Positions 61,027 to 64,000 of a DNA stretch of 64,000 bases are shown here, in pieces. The DNA lies in assembly GCA_024401365.1 (NCBI GenBank), contig JAKSLE010000004.1, positions 1-64,000 of the forward strand. Direction: 5' to 3'. The notes under the pieces were generated by a model. It had not been told where the DNA came from and did not search any database. It was given only the letters and a program-made list of their open reading frames with translations. Position 1 is the stretch's first letter. Each line of letters starts with the position of its first letter. The DNA is from Bacteroidales bacterium (GTDB lineage Bacteria; Bacteroidota; Bacteroidia; Bacteroidales; Marinilabiliaceae). A program made the position numbers and the translations under genes.

Positions 61027-61770
61027 ATGCAAGAACAAACAACAACCCCAATAAAGCCATATAACCAGGAGGACCAGTCTAAAGCTGCCGAGGTGGAACA
61101 AATGTTCAATGCCATCGCACCAAAGTACGACCTCCTCAACCACCTATTGTCTATGAACATAGATAAAGGATGGCGAAAAAAAGCTATCAATAGCCTCAAG
61201 GATCTCAAACCTCTGTCTCGCATCCTCGACGTGGCTACCGGTACTGGCGATTTGGCTATATTGGCTAATAAAATGCTCAACGTCCCCGTCTCTGGCACCG
61301 ACCTCACAGAGGGAATGATCGAAATAGGACGTCAAAAAGTAGCTAAACTGGGACTGGAAAACGAGATTTCTCTCTCAAAAGCCGATTCCGAGGCTCTCCC
61401 TTTCGCCAATGGAGAGTTCGATGCCGTTACCGTGGCTTTCGGAGTGCGTAACTACGCCCACCTCGATAAGGGCCTCGCCGAAATGGCCCGCGTATTGCGC
61501 CCAGGTGGACGAATGGTAATCCTCGAGTTCTCTCGCCCTCGCTCCTTCCCAATGAAACAGTTGTATATGTTCTACTTCCGAAATATTCTTCCTATCATCG
61601 GACGTTGCGTATCTAAAGACCGTAGAGCTTACGAATATCTCCCAGAATCTGTCCTCGCTTTCCCAGATGGCACGGATTTTGAAGAGTATCTTACCAACGC
61701 TGGAGTTAAACCCGTCAAGCGTATATCTCTTACTTTCGGTATCGCAACTATTTATATCGCAGAAAAATAA
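61027..61770 (+). CDS. ubiE: Demethylmenaquinone methyltransferase
   Basis: Last step of menaquinone synthesis, methylating demethylmenaquinone with SAM; it supplies the quinone for Na+-NQR. The 247-residue protein has the UbiE/MenG motifs: MFNAIAPKYDLLNHLLSMNIDKGWR, LDVATGTGDLAI (SAM-binding), DAVTVAFGVRNYAHLDKGLAEM and GGRMVILEFSRP. Its stop overlaps the porT start (TAATG). An ubiE-porT pair is a recurring arrangement in Bacteroidota. Confidence 0.95.
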   Translation: MQEQTTTPIKPYNQEDQSKAAEVEQMFNAIAPKYDLLNHLLSMNIDKGWRKKAINSLKDLKPLSRILDVATGTGDLAILANKMLNVPVSGTDLTEGMIEIGRQKVAKLGLENEISLSKADSEALPFANGEFDAVTVAFGVRNYAHLDKGLAEMARVLRPGGRMVILEFSRPRSFPMKQLYMFYFRNILPIIGRCVSKDRRAYEYLPESVLAFPDGTDFEEYLTNAGVKPVKRISLTFGIATIYIAEK

Positions 61771-62513
61771 TGCTGAAGAATTGGGCATATAGCGTATTTG
61801 TTGTCTTCTTATTGACTTTCTCGTCAATGGGCACAACCTCGGCTCAGGTCATCCCTGAGGCGCGCGACCGCCATCTGCCTAATCTCCCTTCTTACGAATA
61901 CCAACGTCTGCATTTCGGCTTCTTGGTGGGCTTCAACTGCTTGGATTACCACGTGTATAATACGGGCGACCGTACCCCAGAAAATAAATTCGTGGCTAGA
62001 TATGCCGAGGTGGAATCTTTGGTCCCCGGTATAAATCTGGGCATCATTACAGACTTGCGAATAGCTAAACACCTCAACTTACGTGCTCTCCCAGGAGTAA
62101 GCTTCGGAGAGAGAAACTTGACTTTCTATGATGAGTTCGGTAATAAAATAGACGAGGATCCCGTACGTATCAAATCTACTTACCTCGACCTCCCTATCAT
62201 GGTCAAGTATAGCGCTTACCGCTTGCGTAATGTACAGCCTTTCGTAGACGCTGGCACATCTTTTAAGTACGACTTGGCTCGCGACAAACAGAGCCATTTC
62301 CGTATGAAATCTTTTGACACTTGCCTCGATGTCGGAGCCGGAGTGGATTTCTACCTCCAGTATTTCCGCTTTTCTGTCGAACTTAAGAGCTCTTTTGGTC
62401 TGACTAATATATATAGAGCTCAAGTCGAACCAGATATCGAGGACCTTCCTTATCAGCAGGCTCTCCGAAGCCTCAAGGCAAGAATCTTTTGCATCAATTT
62501 CTTCTTCGAATAG
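61770..62513 (+). CDS. porT: Type IX secretion protein PorT
   Basis: Outer-membrane-associated eight-strand barrel needed for type IX secretion in Porphyromonas and Flavobacterium (SprT). A signal peptide ends TTSAQ; the mature protein has the PorT start (NLPSYEYQRLHFGFLVGFN), LVPGINLGIITDLRIAKHLNLRALPGVSFGERNL and STYLDLPIMVKYSAYRLRN, and ends FFFE. The 1-base overlap with ubiE shows coupling. Together with the plug protein at 2605 this indicates a functional T9SS in the organism. Confidence 0.9.
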   Translation: MLKNWAYSVFVVFLLTFSSMGTTSAQVIPEARDRHLPNLPSYEYQRLHFGFLVGFNCLDYHVYNTGDRTPENKFVARYAEVESLVPGINLGIITDLRIAKHLNLRALPGVSFGERNLTFYDEFGNKIDEDPVRIKSTYLDLPIMVKYSAYRLRNVQPFVDAGTSFKYDLARDKQSHFRMKSFDTCLDVGAGVDFYLQYFRFSVELKSSFGLTNIYRAQVEPDIEDLPYQQALRSLKARIFCINFFFE

Positions 62514-62548
62514 TACTTCTATTTGACTGTCTCTTTCTGCACTCTAAT

Positions 62549-62566
62549 TAAAAAAACTGCGAGCAA
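62549..62566 (-). repeat. Dispersed CTCGCAG-T7 element, copy D
   Basis: Reads TTGCTCGCAG, seven T and A on the minus strand. It lies between the convergent porT and MFS-acyltransferase genes, about 48 bases past the stop of the latter. No hairpin partner for the CTC part is nearby. Confidence 0.6.
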
Positions 62567-62613
62567 CCTTATATCAGCATTGTATCTGCCTATACCCTCA
62601 GACCTATCACAAA

Positions 62614-64000
62614 TCACTCATAATCATTGTATACGCCTTCAAGCCAATGGTTAAAATCAACCCTGCTCATATTTCTCGATTGCGCCTTTACTTCTTCTGT
62701 CTTTTCTTCAAAAACAAATTCCACATCTCTCCTCTTTCTGAGAAATATAGTAAACGTTAATATCTGAACTAGACTTAGCAGTAACAATCGCACAATCGAA
62801 GGGGTACTCTTCCTCCCATAACGACTCCACGAACTGCCCCACAACCCCTTGATATGAACCAAGAGTACTCGCGTATACTCAGGCAATTCTTTGGCTGTAT
62901 TATAGGCCAACTGCCTTGTACCTATACTCTCCTTGCCGTCTGTGGTAATATGCCCCGATGGATAAAAGAGCACATTGGTCTTGTCTTTCAACGCATCGCT
63001 TATTATGTCACCTAATTGCATAGCTTGCTCAACTCCCTTGCGCGATTTTCTCAAGTCGGGAACCCTAATGGCATTAAACATCGATAGCACATGGCCTATT
63101 ACCGGTATCTCAAAATATTCTTCGTCTACCAGTGGACGGAATTTCTCTTTATAAAAGGTACCGAAGAGCATTATAGGATCTATAACTGCCACATGATTTG
63201 GCCATATCAAAAGATTCTCCCCTTCTCGGGTCTGCAACAATTCTTCATTTTTAATTACTATGTTGTAGTGCCACTTCATAAAGAATAAACCTACCCAACT
63301 GGTCACTTGCCTGCACGCAAATACAAATATCAGCGAGGCTATCACAAATACTATTCCTAATAATAGGAATACATAGCGCGACGAAAAACAGGCCATCATA
63401 ATATAGTTGCTGGCCGAAGCAACAAAAATATACACGAATGATATCAGATTGAAGTAGGCTAATACCATGCCTTGCTTGTTCTCTGGCACATTCTTCTGTA
63501 TATACGCATCCAACGGTATCTTGAAAATACCTCCTACTATGGCTACTACCATCAATAGCGCTACAAACAAATGCAGATTGCCTCCTAATACAAAGAGGAG
63601 TACCAACGCTATCGACATCAATATTCCTAGTAGCGGCGTCATCCCTATCATGAAGAACTTGCCGTCCAACTTGCCGCCTAACAGACAGCCTATCGTAATG
63701 CCTACCGCCATCAAGGCTAGCAAAAGGCCTGTCTCAGTGTGCGTCAGCGACAATGGCTCTTCTTCACAGTATATTATAAGTAGCATCTGTATCGATGCAC
63801 ATAGCCACCAGAAGAGCGAAAGATAATGTACCACCTCATTCACCCCAGGGTATTGCTTGAGCGTATTGTGCGAATCTCGTATAAACTTTATGGGATTTAT
63901 CGATGTGTCGTCACTTTGAATACTCTCTTTAACCTTGATCGTCAACGAAAAGCCATATCCTAGTACCGCCAACCCCATCAACGTGGCATACCATAACATG
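62614..64000 (-). CDS. MFS transporter fused to a PlsC-type acyltransferase (5' end outside window)
   Basis: The frame runs to the window edge, so the first part of the transporter is missing. Visible are the last six or so helices of an MFS transporter (LLALMAVGITIGCLLGGKLDGK, FKIPLDAYIQKNVPENKQGMVLAYFNL). A phospholipid acyltransferase domain (about residues 240-420 of the visible part) follows, with the H-x4-D motif (NHVAVID) and FYPSGHI. It resembles the LplT-Aas lysophospholipid transporter/acyltransferase system. The acyl-ACP synthetase (AMP-binding) domain that often comes next is not present at the C-terminus. Confidence 0.85.
   Translation of the reverse strand, partial: MLWYATLMGLAVLGYGFSLTIKVKESIQSDDTSINPIKFIRDSHNTLKQYPGVNEVVHYLSLFWWLCASIQMLLIIYCEEEPLSLTHTETGLLLALMAVGITIGCLLGGKLDGKFFMIGMTPLLGILMSIALVLLFVLGGNLHLFVALLMVVAIVGGIFKIPLDAYIQKNVPENKQGMVLAYFNLISFVYIFVASASNYIMMACFSSRYVFLLLGIVFVIASLIFVFACRQVTSWVGLFFMKWHYNIVIKNEELLQTREGENLLIWPNHVAVIDPIMLFGTFYKEKFRPLVDEEYFEIPVIGHVLSMFNAIRVPDLRKSRKGVEQAMQLGDIISDALKDKTNVLFYPSGHITTDGKESIGTRQLAYNTAKELPEYTRVLLVHIKGLWGSSWSRYGRKSTPSIVRLLLLSLVQILTFTIFLRKRRDVEFVFEEKTEEVKAQSRNMSRVDFNHWLEGVYNDYE

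Noticed and set aside
60052-61143. A 363-codon open frame on the minus strand opposite the Na/Pi cotransporter gene
   Set aside because: It lies fully antisense to a well-supported gene and its translation has no recognisable motif. The length reflects codon bias of the real gene.
1-64000. tRNA, rRNA, CRISPR arrays and complete insertion sequences
   Set aside because: None seen by eye. No cloverleaf with CCA-type ends, no regularly spaced direct repeats and no transposase frame were found; a small tRNA could still be missed without a program.

Overview
The window reads as chromosome from an anaerobic member of the order Bacteroidales (phylum Bacteroidota). The reasons are: promoters of the Bacteroidota TTTG / TAnnTTTG type with little use of Shine-Dalgarno sites, a 286-residue primary sigma factor, type IX secretion genes (porT and the plug-domain protein), DUF4290, DUF4249 and BspA-like proteins, a FecR/TonB-receptor pair, and the sodium-based energy genes usual in propionate-forming Bacteroidales. 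No rRNA, tRNA, CRISPR array or complete insertion sequence was seen. I cannot name a genus.

Layout. 1-4000: the end of an acyl-CoA dehydrogenase, a FadL-type outer-membrane protein and, on the minus strand, the T9SS plug protein. 4078-9889: a complete nqrABCDEF operon (Na+-pumping NADH:quinone reductase). 10187-14251: a Na+-translocating biotin-dependent decarboxylase cluster (carboxyltransferase, OadG-like subunit fused to a lamin-tail domain, biotin carrier, beta subunit), then galM. 15312-19212: a BspA-like repeat protein, then rluD, a PASTA protein and DUF3820 on the minus strand. 19332-25584: a carboxylesterase lipoprotein, a 58-residue unknown, FecR, a TonB-dependent receptor and a DUF4249 lipoprotein. 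25659-29840: a patchy accessory region with a lipoprotein, rpmH, two unknowns, a relic of the uxaA 3' end and a DUF4160/DUF2442 pair.

29960-39976 is a hexuronate (galacturonate) catabolic locus. uxaC, kdgK, kdgA and uxaA run leftwards. A LacI-family regulator, an ExuT-type transporter, a YhcH-family protein and uxaB run rightwards from a shared control region with LacI-type operators. A DUF559 nuclease-like gene with a C/G-rich palindrome sits inside the leftward operon between kdgK and kdgA. Together these genes would import galacturonate and turn it into KDPG (via tagaturonate, altronate and KDG), which KdgA splits to pyruvate and glyceraldehyde-3-phosphate.

40224-64000 is mostly housekeeping: truA, an MscS channel, an EamA transporter, a DEAD-box helicase, nudC, DUF389, the DUF4290-murA-CPBP operon, a His/Asn/Gly-rich secreted protein, a YfiR-like protein, rpoD, three tandem cyclophilins (the third fused to a degenerate trypsin-like domain), nhaD, a Na/Pi cotransporter, ubiE-porT, and the C-terminal part of an MFS-acyltransferase fusion at the right edge.

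The best leads for new biology are the two small accessory cassettes that interrupt or flank the hexuronate locus, the pseudo-protease/cyclophilin fusion, and an 18-bp element (TTGCTCGCAG followed by exactly seven T and an A) that recurs at four gene 3' ends.
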